Assembly: GCA_012744295.1 (NCBI GenBank)
Contig: JAAYIB010000199.1
Span: 1-7,406 of the forward strand
Direction of reading: 5' to 3'
DNA length: 7,406 bases
Source of the DNA: Acholeplasmataceae bacterium
Lineage (GTDB): Bacteria > Bacillota > Negativicutes > Acidaminococcales > Acidaminococcaceae
Position numbers and translations under genes: made by a program
Notes under the pieces: model-generated
What the model was told of the DNA's origin: nothing
Seen by the model: only the letters and a program-made list of their open reading frames with translations
Database searches by the model: none
Shown: positions 6,170 to 7,406 of the stretch, in pieces
Layout of the letters: each line of letters starts with the position of its first letter
Position numbering within the stretch: the stretch's first letter is position 1

Positions 6170-6835
6170 ATGGAAAAAATTCGGATAGCCAATGCTCGCA
6201 ATCTGATTATCACAACGGGAATAAAGCTGCTGCAACGCAACCTTGTAGCCGGTTCGTGGGGAAACATAAGTATGAGGATTGACAAGGACAGCTATGCGAT
6301 AACGCCTTCGGGACGGCCGTACGAACTGCTTGTCGAGGAAGACGTCGTAATAGTTAACGCCAAAGGTGTCAAACTTGCCGGAACGGCATTGCCATCCTCC
6401 GAACTTCTTATGCACCTGGCAATCTATGAAAGCTTTCCTGCAACAAATGCCGTTATTCATACTCACAGCGTTTACGCCAGTGCCTGCGCCGCTATGCATA
6501 GACAGATACCTCCGTTGCTGGAAGATACGGCACAGATTGCGGGCGGACCTATTCGTGTTGCTAAATACGCTATTGCCGGAACCAAGGAATTAGCGGATAA
6601 TGCCGTAGCCGCATTGGAGAACGCTAATGCCGTGCTTTTGGCAAACCATGGAGCCGTAAGCTGCGGCAACTGCCTGGATGAGGCGCTTACCATCGCTGAA
6701 ATCGTTGAAAAATCCGCTCAGGTTTTTTGCATTACTTCCGCAATCGGAGAAGCTTTTCCGCTGCCGGCAGCTGATGTCATGCAGTTGCGTTCGTTTTATC
6801 TTGATCACTACCGGAAAAGACAGAGAGGTGAGTGA
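6170..6835 (+). CDS. Class II (zinc) aldolase, FucA-like; likely methylthioribulose-1-phosphate / 5-deoxyribulose-1-phosphate aldolase
   Basis: Encodes 221 residues. Seen: the class II aldolase/adducin fold signatures in order. These are GSWGNIS (28-34) and TPSG (45-48) for phosphate binding, PSSE (75-78) with the likely catalytic Glu78, the zinc ligands H97 and H99 in IHTHS, and H160 in ANHGAV. They correspond to FucA Glu73, His92, His94 and His155. Known: FucA-type enzymes cleave ketose-1-phosphates to dihydroxyacetone phosphate (DHAP) and an aldehyde. In Rhodospirillum rubrum and some Escherichia coli a homolog following MtnA cleaves methylthioribulose-1-phosphate to DHAP and methylthioacetaldehyde, and related enzymes cleave 5-deoxyribulose-1-phosphate to DHAP and acetaldehyde. 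Inference: co-transcription with mtnP and mtnA makes this its role. Alternative: the dehydratase MtnB has the same fold and metal ligands, but no partner genes of the oxygen-dependent route are seen here. Starts 14 bases after ahcY. Confidence 0.86.
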   Translation: MEKIRIANARNLIITTGIKLLQRNLVAGSWGNISMRIDKDSYAITPSGRPYELLVEEDVVIVNAKGVKLAGTALPSSELLMHLAIYESFPATNAVIHTHSVYASACAAMHRQIPPLLEDTAQIAGGPIRVAKYAIAGTKELADNAVAALENANAVLLANHGAVSCGNCLDEALTIAEIVEKSAQVFCITSAIGEAFPLPAADVMQLRSFYLDHYRKRQRGE

Positions 6836-6841
6836 GCTTTC

Positions 6842-7406
6842 ATGTCAAGGATTTTAATAAAAGACACTGAAATTCTAACAAAACAAGGCACGCAAACCTA
6901 TAACCTTGTCATTGACGGTGACAGAATCGCTTACATCGGCAAGGACTTGCCCGACAACATTTTCTTCGAAGCCATCATTGACGGCAAAGATCTTATTGCT
7001 GTTCCCGGTATGGTTAACGCACACACTCATGCAGCGATGACTCTTTTGCGCAGCTATGCCGATGATATGCTTTTGATGGACTGGCTTCAGAACAAGATCT
7101 GGCCCGCTGAGGCGAACCTTACAGACGATGACGTCTACTGGGGGACACAACTCGCAATTGTGGAAATGCTTAAATCCGGCACCACAACTTTTGCAGACAT
7201 GTACTTTTTCATGGACAAGGTTGGCGAAGCCGTTGCCGAAACAGGAATCCGTGCATCTCTGGCTAGAGGTATGATTGGTGCAGCGCCGGACGCCGAGGAA
7301 AAACTTGCCGAAAGCGTCAGCCTTTACAAAAACTGGCACGGACAAGCCGACGGCAGAATTCGCGTAATGTTCGGTCCCCATGCGCCCTATACCTGTTCAC
7401 CTGACT
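6842..7406 (+). CDS. mtaD: 5'-methylthioadenosine/S-adenosylhomocysteine deaminase, N-terminal part (3' truncated by window)
   Basis: The first 188 codons are visible; the family is usually about 430 residues. Known reaction: metal-dependent hydrolytic deamination of the adenine ring of MTA, SAH, adenosine or 5'-deoxyadenosine to the inosine forms, releasing ammonia. Seen: an N-terminal beta-sandwich segment (ILIKDTEILT, then IDGDRIAYIG), the amidohydrolase metal motif PGMVNAHTHAAMTLLR with H61 and H63, MDWLQNKIWPAE (79-90) with E90 at the position that contacts the nucleoside sugar, KSGTTTFADMYF (111-122), and GPHAPYTCSPD at the right edge with H180. H61/H63, E90 and H180 match the Thermotoga maritima TM0936 pattern. 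The later metal ligands lie beyond the window. Start: ATG 6842 with GGTGAG 9 bases upstream, and only 6 bases after the aldolase stop. Its presence supports a deaminate-first use of the phosphorylase and hydrolase upstream. Confidence 0.92.
   Translation, partial: MSRILIKDTEILTKQGTQTYNLVIDGDRIAYIGKDLPDNIFFEAIIDGKDLIAVPGMVNAHTHAAMTLLRSYADDMLLMDWLQNKIWPAEANLTDDDVYWGTQLAIVEMLKSGTTTFADMYFFMDKVGEAVAETGIRASLARGMIGAAPDAEEKLAESVSLYKNWHGQADGRIRVMFGPHAPYTCSPD

Noticed and set aside
6875..7381. Minus-strand open frame of 168 codons opposite mtaD.
   Set aside because: The + strand here encodes a clear amidohydrolase with conserved metal motifs. The antisense frame shows no recognisable domain and is explained by the codon usage of mtaD.

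Overview
The window looks like chromosomal DNA of a bacterium, most likely an anaerobic member of the Bacillota. Strong AAAGGAG-type ribosome binding sites, tightly packed co-directional genes, a TTG start, a Gram-positive-style PssA and an archaeal/Thermotoga-type S-adenosylhomocysteine hydrolase all point that way. A Negativicutes or Peptococcaceae-like host is plausible, but I cannot settle it from sequence alone. Every gene is on the + strand, and I see no mobile element, CRISPR array, tRNA or rRNA.

Region 1 (1-2223) is a membrane-lipid cluster. It holds the 3' end of a short-type phosphatidylserine decarboxylase (psd), a phosphatidylserine synthase (pssA) joined to it by an ATGA overlap, and a membrane-anchored family 2 glycosyltransferase 33 bases further on. 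PssA and Psd together make phosphatidylethanolamine from CDP-diacylglycerol and serine. The glycosyltransferase may glycosylate a lipid carrier or diacylglycerol. A textbook intrinsic terminator at 2231-2256 closes this unit.

Region 2 (about 2257-7406, running off the window) is a second transcription unit for recycling the by-products of S-adenosylmethionine. After a short AT-rich promoter region come a PpaX/Gph-like HAD phosphatase (TTG start), a methylthioadenosine/methylthioinosine phosphorylase (mtnP-like), methylthioribose-1-phosphate isomerase (mtnA), S-adenosylhomocysteine hydrolase (ahcY), a class II (FucA-like) aldolase, and the first 188 codons of an MTA/SAH deaminase (mtaD). Gaps are 5-16 bases, apart from a 41-base overlap between the HAD gene and the phosphorylase.

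Read as a pathway, phosphorylase, isomerase and aldolase match the oxygen-independent 'DHAP shunt', which splits methylthioribulose-1-phosphate (or 5-deoxyribulose-1-phosphate) into dihydroxyacetone phosphate and an aldehyde. The phosphorylase carries Glu165 and Asn207 at positions where adenine-specific MTA phosphorylases have Ser and Asp. The SAH hydrolase has Glu54/Lys56 in place of the usual adenine-contacting Thr and Glu/Gln. A deaminase able to turn adenine nucleosides into inosine nucleosides is in the same operon. Together these suggest deamination first: MTA, SAH and perhaps 5'-deoxyadenosine would be converted to inosine forms before cleavage. This is the most interesting hypothesis in the window. 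It rests on residue alignments made from memory and needs structural and biochemical checks.
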